From Phycisphaerales bacterium (lineage in GTDB: Bacteria > Planctomycetota > Phycisphaerae > SM23-33), in contig JABGPF010000025.1 in assembly GCA_018645065.1 (NCBI GenBank), forward strand, positions 1-32,759: a DNA stretch of 32,759 nucleotides, read 5' to 3'. Below, one piece after another: positions 1-8,395 of the stretch. The number at the start of each line of letters is the position of its first letter. Position 1 is the first letter of the stretch. Under the pieces are notes generated by a model, which worked only from the letters and a program-made list of their open reading frames with translations, was not told where the DNA came from and searched no databases. The position numbers and the translations under genes are program-made.

Positions 1-758
1 ACAGCAGCGTCCCATGCCTCAAGCATCACAAAACCGGCACCCTCGCCGAGCACAGCGCCTTTCCGATCGCCCGAGAACGGGCGACAGGCCGACTGCGGCG
101 AATCGTTTTCGTTCGACAGGACGCGGAGCAGGCTAAAACCGCCCAGACCCAGCGGGTTGAGCATACTGTCTGCCGCTCCGGCCAGCACGGTTTGACACTC
201 ACCGCCGCGGATCATATCAAACGCCTCGCCGATAACCTGAGCTCCGGCAGCACACGCAGAACAGTTCACCCATCGCCCGCCGGAAAAACCGTACCGCCGG
301 GCGAGAATGTCCGACACGCGATCTGCCGGCGACTGACAGTCCAACGCCAAACCCCCGCTTGCGACGGCCCGGGCTAAATCCAGCCCAATATCATCGCTCT
401 GTGCATGCGGCGTGAGATCTTCCATGAACAACGCTTCGAGTCCAACGCCGAACTGGAGGCTCGCCTCGCGCAAAGCAGCGTCAGACAAGCCCGAATCGGC
501 GACAGCTTCTGCAGCCGCCGCCAGCGCCAGCGGGATCTTGCGATCTCGCTGATCGCCCAGATCGCCGAAATAACCCAGCACCGAATCGATATCCAGATCG
601 TCAACCTCCCCACCGATTCGCACCGGGAACGTCGCCGCATCGAACAGCGTTATCTCGCCGATGCCGGATTTCCCGGCGATCAAATTCGCCCAGAACCGCT
701 CAGTCCCGCTGCCGACGGGGCTTACTACACCGAGCCCGGTTATTGCTACTCGTTTCAT
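1..758 (-). CDS. Beta-ketoacyl-ACP synthase (KAS I/II type), 3' end outside the window
   Basis: Condensing enzyme that extends an acyl chain held on acyl carrier protein using malonyl-ACP. The visible 252 residues start MKRVAITGLGVVSPVG, the usual KAS N-terminus. The active-site cysteine is near residue 169 in VNCSACAAGAQ, followed by a family segment at about residues 222-247 (SACRPF, GEGAGFVMLE). The two catalytic histidines would lie beyond the left edge, so they cannot be checked. The start codon overlaps the stop of the upstream KAS-like gene (ATGA, 755-758), indicating translational coupling. With that gene and a FabZ-like dehydratase it forms a KS/KS-beta/dehydratase set typical of specialised fatty-acid or type II polyketide-like loci rather than housekeeping fabF. 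The product cannot be told from the window. Confidence 0.9.
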   Translation of the reverse strand, partial: MKRVAITGLGVVSPVGSGTERFWANLIAGKSGIGEITLFDAATFPVRIGGEVDDLDIDSVLGYFGDLGDQRDRKIPLALAAAAEAVADSGLSDAALREASLQFGVGLEALFMEDLTPHAQSDDIGLDLARAVASGGLALDCQSPADRVSDILARRYGFSGGRWVNCSACAAGAQVIGEAFDMIRGGECQTVLAGAADSMLNPLGLGGFSLLRVLSNENDSPQSACRPFSGDRKGAVLGEGAGFVMLEAWDAA

Positions 759-1882
759 GCGGCCTCCACTGCAAACGAGGCCACTTCGCTACCGTGCCCA
801 AAACAGTTCGCCCAGGCAATCGCCCGATCGCCGGCGAGCGAAACGCTCTTTGCCGCCAATGCAATTTGCACAGCAGCCGCCGCTGCGAACAGATCGCCGA
901 TGTGCTTTTTGGGATAGATAATTTCGGCGTTGGGGCACAGTTCTTCTATCGCCGCCAGTTCGCGTTTTCGCAATTTTGGCTCACCGTCTCCGGCGGCAAT
1001 CAGCGTATCCGGGCTGCCGGGGCCAAGTGCGCCCATAACCGCGGCGCACGTGTCTTCATGGTTCTCGTCGCATACCGTAGCAGCGGAGCATTCGGTCAGG
1101 CGAGCGTATATTTTCGCCCCTCTTGCCCGTGCAGCTTGCTCGGTTTCCAGCACCATAAACGAAGCTCCCTCACCGGGCGTAGTTCCCGCGCCGCATGATT
1201 TCCACGAGTCGAAAACACCGAGTTGCTGAAGGCTCACAAATCCAAATGCATGTGATTTTGTATCGCATCCGCCTACCAGTGCGCAGTCCGCCCGCCCTGT
1301 TCTAACTGCCCGGATACCGGCCTGGATCGCCCGGGCTCCCTGCCCTTCCCACGGCGTGTAAATCGCGTTCGGTCCGCAAATGCCCTCGAAAATCGAGACG
1401 AAACATATCGGCATGTTCGCCAGAATTTTAAATGACAGCACAGGCCTTACTCGCTTAAGAGCGCGGGCGCCAAAACCCTCAAGGTCCAACCGCCCGTCAG
1501 GACCGGCAGAGTTCCGAACCAACGCAGCGATCGCGTCAACCGGCATGCCCGCCAACCCGGTCGACCCAAACAGCGCCGTCTTGCCCGGATCGTAATCGGC
1601 GCCGATCTCCAGCCCCGCGTCGCAAACCGCCTGCCTGGCGGCGACAACAGCCAGCTGCGCGTCGCGGTTCATCAGGCGAAGCGTTTTGTTCTCGGGGAAA
1701 TATTCGTTTGCGTCGAAGTCATGTATCTGCGCCGCCAGCGAGCAGTCCAGCGGCGAGACGTCGAACCCCACCGGGCGATCGGCGGCCACTCTGCCTGCCG
1801 ATATCGCCGCCAGCACATCGCCAGCGTTGCGCCCCAGCGGCGTTATCATGCCAAGCCCGGTTATCACCACGCTATTGTTCAT
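755..1882 (-). CDS. KAS-like protein lacking catalytic residues (chain-length-factor-like, KS-beta)
   Basis: 375 residues with the KAS fold signature at the N-terminus (VVITGLGMITPLG) and a GEGASFMVLE segment near 237-246. The active-site region, normally GPN...TACA.G, reads GPNAIYTPWEGQG at about 170-182, so there is no cysteine. The position of the first catalytic histidine (HGTGT) reads AAGDGE near 296-301, and the K...GH region reads KKHIGD near 325-330, so the second histidine is aspartate. All three catalytic groups appear lost, as in KS-beta or chain-length factors that pair with an active KS and shape product length. The partner would be the overlapping downstream KAS gene. Its start overlaps the FabZ-like gene by 11 bases. 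The KS-beta role is inferred from residue loss and context. Confidence 0.82.
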   Translation of the reverse strand: MNNSVVITGLGMITPLGRNAGDVLAAISAGRVAADRPVGFDVSPLDCSLAAQIHDFDANEYFPENKTLRLMNRDAQLAVVAARQAVCDAGLEIGADYDPGKTALFGSTGLAGMPVDAIAALVRNSAGPDGRLDLEGFGARALKRVRPVLSFKILANMPICFVSIFEGICGPNAIYTPWEGQGARAIQAGIRAVRTGRADCALVGGCDTKSHAFGFVSLQQLGVFDSWKSCGAGTTPGEGASFMVLETEQAARARGAKIYARLTECSAATVCDENHEDTCAAVMGALGPGSPDTLIAAGDGEPKLRKRELAAIEELCPNAEIIYPKKHIGDLFAAAAAVQIALAAKSVSLAGDRAIAWANCFGHGSEVASFAVEAA

Positions 1883-2345
1883 TCGGGCGATCCATATCAG
1901 CGGTCCAGATTTCCATCAGTTCGCGGCGACGGGCGTCAAGTTGCGGATCGTCCACGTATTTGAACCCGAACGTCATCCCGCTGGTGACTACCGGTTTATC
2001 GTCGCGGTAGGCCGTTACGGTAACCTTACCGCCGGCCTTGTTCAGCGAGACCATTTCGCTGTGATATGTGAGCGTATCGCCCGGGCGGACCATGTCGCGG
2101 AACTTCGTTCGTTCGAGCACGGTGAGAACCGCCTTGGCGTCGGCATCGTATTTTTCCTTGAGGCTGTCTTCCAGCAGCAGGCCCGAGAGTTGGGCCATGC
2201 CTTCGATGATCAGCACACCGGGCATTACAGGGCGTCGCGGGAAATGATCGTCGAAGAAGTCTTCGCTCAGCGTGACGTTTTTCACCGCACGGGCCTCAGA
2301 CCCGGCGTCCCATTGCGTGATCTTGTCTATAAGAAAGAATCGCAT
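1872..2345 (-). CDS. FabZ-like 3-hydroxyacyl-ACP dehydratase
   Basis: Hot-dog-fold enzyme of 157 residues that removes water from 3-hydroxyacyl-ACP to give trans-2-enoyl-ACP. The family motif is clear: DDHFPRRPVMPGVLIIEGMAQ spans about residues 32-52, with catalytic His34 and Glu48. Length fits FabZ (about 140-160). A purine-rich AAGGGGA lies a few bases before the ATG. It overlaps the next KAS-like gene by 11 bases and heads the dehydratase/KS-beta/KS unit. It may serve a dedicated pathway rather than bulk fatty-acid synthesis, because its neighbours are a degenerate and an active ketosynthase. The symbol is left blank for that reason. Confidence 0.9.
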   Translation of the reverse strand: MRFFLIDKITQWDAGSEARAVKNVTLSEDFFDDHFPRRPVMPGVLIIEGMAQLSGLLLEDSLKEKYDADAKAVLTVLERTKFRDMVRPGDTLTYHSEMVSLNKAGGKVTVTAYRDDKPVVTSGMTFGFKYVDDPQLDARRRELMEIWTADMDRPNEQ

Positions 2346-2385
2346 CGGATCCCCTTTCGTCGCGTTTGATTATGTTTTTGTTAGC

Positions 2386-3375
2386 TTACGCGAACGGTGC
2401 GAGGAATTCCAGCACGCGTTGATCGAGCCAGAATTTCGCCGCCCAAGGCCAGCGTCCTGACACGAACCCCAAGTGCCCACCGTGATCGCTGATCTCCATT
2501 GTTATCTGGTCGGACACGTCGTTTTCATGTGGGATCAGATCTGCCGGTACGAGCGGGTCGTTGCGTGCGTTCAAGATGAGCGTGGGCACCGATACATGCT
2601 GCAAAACCGCGTCGCAGCGAGTTTGGGTGTAGTAGTCTTCGGCGTCGGCGAACCCGTTCATCGGGGCGCTTACGCGCTCGTCGAATTCACAAAACGTTGT
2701 CAACTCGTGCAGTTGATCCAGCGTTATATCGAGCCCGACGTCGCGCGACTCCATTTTCATTCGCAAGTCGCCCCGAAGGCTTTTCAGCAGGTGATTCTGG
2801 TATATGCGCGAGAATCCGTTTTCGATTTTCCGTGCGACATCACCCAGATAAAACGGGACCGAAACTCCGACCGCCGCTTTGACGGGCGCCTGTTTCCCGT
2901 CTCGCCCGCACTGCCCCAACCAGCGCAGGCAAATGTTCGCTCCGACCGAATACCCGACAACGCTTATCGGCGTGTCCGGTTCGCGACGGGCCAGCAAGCC
3001 AGCCAGATAGTCCAGATCGCACGTCATCCCGCAGTGATAACTGTGCGCCAGGCGGTTAGGTTCGCCTCGCCCTCGATAGTTCAGAAGAACCGCTCGCCAG
3101 CGGTGTTTAACGCAATGTTGCATCAAACCGCGAACGTGCGAAGACTGCAAATCGCCCTGCAAGCCCGGTAGCACGATAACAATAGGCCCGCTGTCGCCAG
3201 CCCAATCGAGATCGATAAAATCACCGTCTGGCGATTCGATCCGCTCGCGGCGCGTATCGAGGCGCACCTTCCGCATCATGCTCGCCCAGAGCGTTTGTGC
3301 GTGCCCGCCGCGAAGCCACCATGCCGGTTTGAATCCCCGGGCGCTGGCCTCCGATTTTTTCTGTTGGTCTGTCAA
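2386..3375 (-). CDS. YheT-type alpha/beta hydrolase
   Basis: 329-residue alpha/beta hydrolase of the YheT/EMB8 family, whose substrates are mostly unknown esters or lipids. The N-terminus has the family's P.WW..GGHAQTL segment (residues 17-29). The nucleophile elbow is GYSVGAN (Ser143), the acid is in NARNDPLVP (Asp273) and the histidine is in DHGGHLGF (His301). No signal peptide is seen, so it is probably cytoplasmic. The start is TTG at 3375, preceded by GAGG about 10 bases upstream. It lies 40 bases upstream of the FabZ-like gene on the same strand and may be co-transcribed with it. It is divergent from the rdh operon, sharing the 3376-3521 spacer. Confidence 0.85.
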   Translation of the reverse strand: MTDQQKKSEASARGFKPAWWLRGGHAQTLWASMMRKVRLDTRRERIESPDGDFIDLDWAGDSGPIVIVLPGLQGDLQSSHVRGLMQHCVKHRWRAVLLNYRGRGEPNRLAHSYHCGMTCDLDYLAGLLARREPDTPISVVGYSVGANICLRWLGQCGRDGKQAPVKAAVGVSVPFYLGDVARKIENGFSRIYQNHLLKSLRGDLRMKMESRDVGLDITLDQLHELTTFCEFDERVSAPMNGFADAEDYYTQTRCDAVLQHVSVPTLILNARNDPLVPADLIPHENDVSDQITMEISDHGGHLGFVSGRWPWAAKFWLDQRVLEFLAPFA

Positions 3376-3521
3376 TGCGTTATAACCTCACGGGCATTAT
3401 ATGTCATACTGACCTCGAGAAACACCGAATACGATATTGCTCCGAACTTATTGCAGGCCATCGGTCTTTGCCCGGACAAAGTTCTACCGTACAGAACTCC
3501 AATTCAGTAGAATGCGACCGT
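3376..3521. promoter_or_regulatory. Divergent promoter region between the hydrolase and the rdh operon
   Basis: This 146-base spacer must hold start signals for the minus-strand hydrolase and the plus-strand rdhA. No well-spaced consensus -35/-10 pair was recognised. A dehalobox-like or other operator was not convincingly seen. No regulator gene of the MarR or CRP type lies next to the operon inside the window. Confidence 0.4.
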
Positions 3522-4958
3522 ATGAAACCCAAGGTCAATAGAAGAAATTTTCTCAAAGCCGTCGGCGCCGGTAGTGCTGTCACCGCTTCGGCTGGACTGT
3601 GGTTCTTCGGAACCCAAGCCGGACAAGATCCCGCTTCGTACACCGGTATGACAAACCGAGAAGGCGGATTCCAGACTTTTAACCGCCGAAAATGGTCGGT
3701 CAGCAAGCCCACCTACGAAAAAGTCGGAGAAACCAGCCGCCCCGACGCCCGCACGGAAGTCATATTCGCCCGGATGGGTCAGATCAGAGGGTACGACAAG
3801 GCCAAGGGCCTCGGCGAGTTCCCCCAGCACGTTCAAGACTACTACAAGGCGCATCCGGAAGATCTCGAACTTGACACCACCGTAAGGCAAGAAATCCACG
3901 CTAAGCGGTCCGAAGAGATCAAGAAGCCTCACGACGAATTCATACTGAGCAAGGCCTGGTCCAGTGCAATGGGAGCCGTCGGCCCAAGAGGCGTAAACGC
4001 CCCACCGGAAAAGTGGGACTTCCCACGCGGTTCGAACACCCCCTACAAGATGAAAGACCCCAAGCGAACTTCTCGCCTCATCAAAAAGATCTCCCACCAG
4101 TTCGGTTCGACTCTGGTCGGAATCGCCAAACTGAATCCCGACTGGGTCTACAAATACCCAATGAACGGCGGGCGGGGATTCAAGGCCAACGAGCCGATGG
4201 AAGTCCCCGAACATTGGCAGTACGCAATCGTTGTCGGCGTGCCGATGTCGTGGGATCCGATGTACGCCAATCCCCCTTATGGTACGTCGAACGATGCGTA
4301 TTCCCTTTCGCGGATCGTGGCCCATCGCCTGACTGCGTTCATAAAGAACCTCGGTTACGCCGCACGGCCTCACACTCCCGGGGCGGACTACGATCTTATG
4401 GTACCACCGATCATGGTTGACGCCGGGCTGGGCGAACAAGGCCGGCATTCGATCGTTATAACCCCGGAACTGGGCTGCAACTTCCGCCCGTCGATCGTGA
4501 CCACTAACATCCCAATGGCCCCTGATAAACCGATCGACATAGGCGTTCAGGATTTCTGCAAAACGTGCAAAGTGTGCGCCAAGCAGTGCCCCTCCGGCGC
4601 AATCTCCCATGGCGAGAAAGTCGAGATTCGCGGGTACAAACGATACGCGCTGCACTCGTCGAAGTGCAGCAACTTCTGGTCGTCCAAATTGGGGAATATG
4701 GGCTGCAGGCTTTGCGTGGCGGTATGCCCGTACACCAGAAAATCGAACTGGCTGCACCAGGCGGCGCTGAATGTCTCCCTGCACGACCCAACCGGACTTT
4801 CAGACATCGCCCTTGCCAAAATGCAGGAAGTTTTCTACCCGGGCCAGGAACCGCAGAAATACTATATGCCTTCCATGGGCGGTGAAAACGCGTCGTACAG
4901 GCCCGTGCCATGGTGGCTGAAAACTGATGATTTTATCGACACCGCCGACGGTGAATAA
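3522..4958 (+). CDS. rdhA: Reductive dehalogenase catalytic subunit RdhA, Tat-exported
   Basis: Cobalamin- and Fe-S-dependent enzyme that removes halogens from organohalides, usually as the terminal reductase of organohalide respiration on the outer face of the cytoplasmic membrane. The 478-residue form starts at ATG 3522, chosen because it puts the twin-arginine signal at the N-terminus (Arg7-Arg8 in NRRNFLKAVGAG, then a hydrophobic stretch). An upstream in-frame ATG at 3375 would bury this signal. The core shows AYSLSRIVAHRLTAFIKNLGY and VDAGLGEQGRHSIVITPE, typical of the RdhA cobalamin domain. Two 4Fe-4S sites follow: Cys346/349/352/356 and Cys382/395/398/402. Length fits respiratory RdhA (about 450-550). 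rdhB and rdhC follow directly. The Tyr in AYSLS probably matches the catalytic Tyr, but the Asn/Arg positions were not aligned. Substrate unknown. Confidence 0.93.
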   Translation: MKPKVNRRNFLKAVGAGSAVTASAGLWFFGTQAGQDPASYTGMTNREGGFQTFNRRKWSVSKPTYEKVGETSRPDARTEVIFARMGQIRGYDKAKGLGEFPQHVQDYYKAHPEDLELDTTVRQEIHAKRSEEIKKPHDEFILSKAWSSAMGAVGPRGVNAPPEKWDFPRGSNTPYKMKDPKRTSRLIKKISHQFGSTLVGIAKLNPDWVYKYPMNGGRGFKANEPMEVPEHWQYAIVVGVPMSWDPMYANPPYGTSNDAYSLSRIVAHRLTAFIKNLGYAARPHTPGADYDLMVPPIMVDAGLGEQGRHSIVITPELGCNFRPSIVTTNIPMAPDKPIDIGVQDFCKTCKVCAKQCPSGAISHGEKVEIRGYKRYALHSSKCSNFWSSKLGNMGCRLCVAVCPYTRKSNWLHQAALNVSLHDPTGLSDIALAKMQEVFYPGQEPQKYYMPSMGGENASYRPVPWWLKTDDFIDTADGE

Positions 4959-4975
4959 CCCTCGGTCAGGAGTAA

Positions 4976-5314
4976 ATGCATATGTGGTTCTTTACAAGCG
5001 GAGCGTTCTGGTTTATCGAAGGGATACTGTGTGCCCTTGCGGTGATCGGGCTGAAGGTTTGGATGGAGGACCGCAACACGCCCATGCGACTTTGGAAATG
5101 GGTTCTGGTCGGGGCATGGATGTTGCTGCTCGGGTTCACCATCGCGTTCATAGGGACCAGCGTTGGTGAAAATGAGATGGTGGCCGCGAAAAAAGGTGGG
5201 ATCATCTTCTCGGTGATTTGCGTGATATTCGGGGCGGTGGTTTGGCAACTGCTGCAAATTGGACGCGTGAAAAACACAGGCGATTTGAAAACGGACAAGA
5301 ATGAAGAAGTTTGA
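4976..5314 (+). CDS. rdhB: RdhB-like membrane anchor of the reductive dehalogenase
   Basis: 112-residue integral membrane protein with three predicted helices, at about 7-29, 40-62 and 74-94. Between helices 2 and 3 it carries GENEMVAA, close to the conserved GENEPRAA-type motif of RdhB anchors, and WMEDRNTP before helix 2 is also family-like. RdhB is thought to tether the exported RdhA to the membrane. It starts 17 bases after rdhA. An AGGAG at 4968-4972 is only 3 bases from ATG 4976 but 9 bases from a second in-frame ATG at 4982, so the shorter form (MWFF...) may be the true start. It overlaps rdhC by 14 bases. Confidence 0.88.
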   Translation: MHMWFFTSGAFWFIEGILCALAVIGLKVWMEDRNTPMRLWKWVLVGAWMLLLGFTIAFIGTSVGENEMVAAKKGGIIFSVICVIFGAVVWQLLQIGRVKNTGDLKTDKNEEV

Positions 5315-6464
5315 ACGAATCGCGGGCGTTGTTGCAATGATCGCGATCATCTCGGCCTGGATAATCGGCGGCATGGTCCCGGAAAAGGATCCGACCGCCT
5401 CACTGCAACAAGCACTCCCACAGGCATCTGAGTTCAAGCCATCTGCAGGCGGTATCTACGCCGGATATGCAAACAGCACGCTGGTAGGCTACGTTGCAAT
5501 AGGACGCGCCGACGGTTACGGAGGCCCAATGCGGACCGCTGTGGGGTTGGACATGTCGGGGGATCTGACCGGCGTGTCAATCATAGAGCACAAGGAAACG
5601 GTCCCGTTCTTCAATCGAATCAGACCCGCCGAGTACATCAAAAAACTCATCGAAAAAAGTTACGCCGACAATTTCACACCGGGCTGCGATATAGACGCAG
5701 TATCCGGAGCAACTGTATCGCTCGACGCACTGGCGATGTCAATACGTCGCGGAGCCGATCAGGCCGCAGCCGAGGGACTCAACCTCACTTTCGATCGCAG
5801 CGAGTTCAGCCCCATTCCGATCGGATTCCCGGAGATTATCTTGGTGCTGTTGTTTGCGACCGGCTTGCTGACATACTCCCGCCCCCTGGTCGCCAGGGGC
5901 AAAGCCCGGGCGATTCTGCGCTGGACCACCCGCCTTGCCGGGCTCGCGCTGATCGGTTTTATGCTGGCGGCGCCGCTGTCGATCATCAACATTAACTCGC
6001 TGCTGATCGGTTACGGGCTATACTCGCCGATGGGCGTCTATTGGTGTCTCCTGGCGATCGGAGTTTTTCTTCCGCTGATCCTGACAAACAAAGGCGTCTA
6101 TTGCGAATGCATCTGCCCGTTCGGATGCGCCCAGGACCTCCTGAAACTCGCCGGCGGAGCGAAATACACACCCCAAAAACGCCTGCACACAACCCTGCGA
6201 TGGGGTCAGCGGTCTATCGCCCTGGCCGCAATCCTTACCGCACTGCTCTTCCGCAACCCCGCACAACTGGACTACGAAGTATTCGGAACGTTCTTCACGC
6301 TGACAGGTACGATTTTTCAGTTCGCCCTGCTGGGTGCAGTATTAATCGCATCACTTTTCCTGCTGCGGCCTTGGTGCAACTTCCTGTGCCCAATGCGAGC
6401 AATAAGCGACTACATATGCATGCTGCGGAGTTGGGGCAAAATAACTCGCAAAAAACAGACATAA
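5301..6464 (+). CDS. rdhC: RdhC-like FMN-binding/NosR-type membrane protein
   Basis: 387-residue membrane flavoprotein of the RdhC/NosR/NapH-like group. It has an N-terminal helix (about 7-25) and an exported FMN-binding domain (about 50-160) with the covalent flavinylation motif DAVSGATVS, where Thr138 should carry FMN. Further helices follow (about 177-195, 210-232, 243-262, 305-320 and 335-356). Two cysteine clusters, CECICPFGC (268-276) and WCNFLCP (359-364), match the C-x3-CP motifs of the family. RdhC homologues have been proposed to act in electron transfer to, or maturation of, RdhA. It overlaps rdhB, so the three genes are coupled. Unlike full NosR there is no separate ferredoxin-like C-terminal domain. 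Confidence 0.88.
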   Translation: MKKFERIAGVVAMIAIISAWIIGGMVPEKDPTASLQQALPQASEFKPSAGGIYAGYANSTLVGYVAIGRADGYGGPMRTAVGLDMSGDLTGVSIIEHKETVPFFNRIRPAEYIKKLIEKSYADNFTPGCDIDAVSGATVSLDALAMSIRRGADQAAAEGLNLTFDRSEFSPIPIGFPEIILVLLFATGLLTYSRPLVARGKARAILRWTTRLAGLALIGFMLAAPLSIININSLLIGYGLYSPMGVYWCLLAIGVFLPLILTNKGVYCECICPFGCAQDLLKLAGGAKYTPQKRLHTTLRWGQRSIALAAILTALLFRNPAQLDYEVFGTFFTLTGTIFQFALLGAVLIASLFLLRPWCNFLCPMRAISDYICMLRSWGKITRKKQT

Positions 6465-6509
6465 CCGCCTGGCGATAAAAACAACGCTATGCTGTAAGGC
6501 GGATCTATA

Positions 6510-7397
6510 TTACAGCAGCGCGGTGCTGAAGTATCGCTCGGCCCGATCGGGCAGGATTGTCGCTATGGGCCCGTCGATTTTCGCGGCCATCTGACGTGCG
6601 GCCCATATATTGGCGCCCGAGGAGATACCTACCAGCAGCCCATAATCTCGCCCGAGTTGGCGGGTGGTTTCAATCGCATCTTCGTCGGTAACTTCGATCA
6701 CCTCGTCGACCATTGAGACGTCCAATACGCCCGGTATGAATCCGTCGCCGATGCCCTGTATCTGGTGCAGACCCGGTTCATGGCCGAGCAGGGCTGATAC
6801 GTTCTTCGGTTCGACGGCGACTATTTTCACGCCCGGACGATGCTCCTTGAGGAACTTCCCAACGCCCTGCAGCGTTCCACCGGAGCCCACGCCTGCTACG
6901 AAACAGGCGATATCGCCGCTGGTCTGACGCCACAGTTCATGCGCGGTTTCTTCGTAGTGAATCCGCGGATTATCGGGGTTCTCAAACTGGTCGGGAATGA
7001 ACACTCGCGGGTCTTCATCGGCCAGTTGGCGCGCCTTTTTCACCGCCCCGCCGATCGACTCTTCATCGGGCGTGAGGATCAGTTCGGCTCCGAGCGCCAA
7101 GATCAATTTCTTCCGCTCTTCGCTCATCCCCTCGGGCATAACGATTTTCACCGCATAGCCTTTCAATCGCCCGACAAGCGCCAAACCGATACCCGTATTA
7201 CCCGAAGTGGGCTCTACGATAATCGAATCGTCATGGAGCAGTCCGTCTCGCTGGGCCCCTTCGAGCAGCGCCAGTGCGACACGGTCTTTTATCGATCCGC
7301 CGGGGTTGAGAAATTCAGCTTTGGCGTAGATGTTCTCGCCTTTAAGCTTCATCAACGGCGTGTTTCCAATAAGGTCCAGTATATTGTCAGTAAGCAT
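6510..7397 (-). CDS. cysK: Cysteine synthase A (O-acetylserine sulfhydrylase)
   Basis: PLP enzyme making L-cysteine from O-acetylserine and sulfide in the cytoplasm. It has 295 residues, slightly short but within the family. The N-terminus has IGNTPLMKL, the PLP lysine is Lys37 in NPGGSIKDR, the substrate loop is EPTSGNTGIG, and the phosphate loop GVGSGGTLQGVG is present. GISSGANIWAA near the C-terminus is also typical. AGAGGA-like bases (AGAGGATACT) precede the ATG at a good distance. It stands alone, convergent with rdhC across a 45-base gap. Cystathionine beta-synthase is excluded by length and the absence of CBS domains. Confidence 0.95.
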   Translation of the reverse strand: MLTDNILDLIGNTPLMKLKGENIYAKAEFLNPGGSIKDRVALALLEGAQRDGLLHDDSIIVEPTSGNTGIGLALVGRLKGYAVKIVMPEGMSEERKKLILALGAELILTPDEESIGGAVKKARQLADEDPRVFIPDQFENPDNPRIHYEETAHELWRQTSGDIACFVAGVGSGGTLQGVGKFLKEHRPGVKIVAVEPKNVSALLGHEPGLHQIQGIGDGFIPGVLDVSMVDEVIEVTDEDAIETTRQLGRDYGLLVGISSGANIWAARQMAAKIDGPIATILPDRAERYFSTALL

Positions 7398-7460
7398 CGT
7401 TTAGTATCCTCTTACAGTTAATCCGGACCCTGGATTGTAAGGCGTCACCGGCAATTTTGA

Positions 7461-7481
7461 AAGCCCCGAGACTCAGGGCTT
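7461..7481 (-). terminator. Possible hairpin terminator downstream of the HEPN-motif gene
   Basis: Inverted repeat AAGCCC / GGGCTT with a 9-base loop. On the minus strand it is followed by TCAAAATT, a poor T tract. It lies about 155 bases after the stop of the minus-strand gene at 7636 and about 65 bases before cysK, so it could end that transcript or sit in the cysK leader. Confidence 0.3.
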
Positions 7482-7635
7482 ACACATCAAAATATTGTAC
7501 GCCGTAACGACTCTTAATCACTGGTCATAGAATGGCTTGGCTGAAAGAAGGGACTGACTCCGAAGCCGCAGGCGACCTGGACTGCGATCGCAAGAGCCTG
7601 CAAGGCATAGAAACCCGCAAAACATCGAGCAACAA

Positions 7636-8379
7636 TCACCCTGACACGCAATAAATTATCACAGCAGTTACAATCGACCCAATACCGAATAGAATAGCGA
7701 GATTCCTCTGAAGCCTAGCGATATCCCTCTGTGCTTGGTCACTCGAAGCCACTTCCTTCTCGACAGCAAGCAAATCTTCCTCATGCGATTCGTACACATC
7801 CAGCACACCATCCAAAATTGATATTGCTTGTGTGTACCACCCAAAGAATTGAGGGTGTTGTTGTATTTCCTCCGGCTCAACATCTTTCCCCAACTTAGCA
7901 TCATTGCAAGATTTGATCGCCTCACGAAATGGTTGCCTGATTTTACCCGTATAATCATCAATAACTGTATGTAACGTGGTTATCCGAAAATCATCAACAT
8001 ACTTCTTGATTCGTCGAATTTTGTTCAACGCAATAATGTCCAGAGCATCGTACCCTGCACGGTAAACATGACCGATTGCCTTCTCGATATTCTTCTCACA
8101 ATATCTAAAAACGTCGGTTTCCACACCCTTGGGCAGAGATTCACCATGCCGCCACACCGCATCTGCACGCATATTATGATCAAACGCATTTCGAAGCTCA
8201 TTCAGGGCAGGCACAGAAATACGACTGTCCTGGGAGAGTTTCTCGCTACGAATAACGTGCGATTTGACTTCTCTATAAAGCGTAACAAGTTGCTTGGACA
8301 ATCCGGTCAGGCCTGCATTTTCTTGTTGAGTTAAAGCCAAAACTATCCCTTCACCATATCCAAGAAGCTGTCTGGTCAA
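7636..8379 (-). CDS. Unknown protein with HEPN-type R-x4-H motif and C-terminal membrane anchor
   Basis: 247 residues, largely helical, of no family I can name. ELRNAFDHNMRA at about 61-72 contains Arg63-Asn64-x3-His68, the R-x4-6-H signature of HEPN RNases and related toxins. The middle is rich in charged helices (KIRRIKKYVDDFR at 120-132). The C-terminus has one hydrophobic helix (about 229-245), so the protein should be tail-anchored with the HEPN part in the cytoplasm. The start is TTG at 8379, with AGGGGA 12 bases upstream. It follows a small acidic gene by 16 bases. The region is visibly richer in A and T than its neighbours, suggesting transfer. A role in phage defence or toxin-antitoxin action is inference only. 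Confidence 0.7.
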   Translation of the reverse strand: MTRQLLGYGEGIVLALTQQENAGLTGLSKQLVTLYREVKSHVIRSEKLSQDSRISVPALNELRNAFDHNMRADAVWRHGESLPKGVETDVFRYCEKNIEKAIGHVYRAGYDALDIIALNKIRRIKKYVDDFRITTLHTVIDDYTGKIRQPFREAIKSCNDAKLGKDVEPEEIQQHPQFFGWYTQAISILDGVLDVYESHEEDLLAVEKEVASSDQAQRDIARLQRNLAILFGIGSIVTAVIIYCVSG

Positions 8380-8395
8380 ATTGAAAAAAGTTCCC

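Noticed and set aside
3504-4784. Long minus-strand open frame (about 426 codons) across rdhA
   Set aside because: It lies opposite an unmistakable rdhA with Tat signal and Fe-S motifs; its translation is Arg/Val/His-rich with no domain, a shadow of codon bias.
6465-6509. CCGCCT/AGGCGG inverted repeat between convergent rdhC and cysK
   Set aside because: The stem is only 6 pairs with a loop of about 26 bases and no T tract; too weak to call a terminator.
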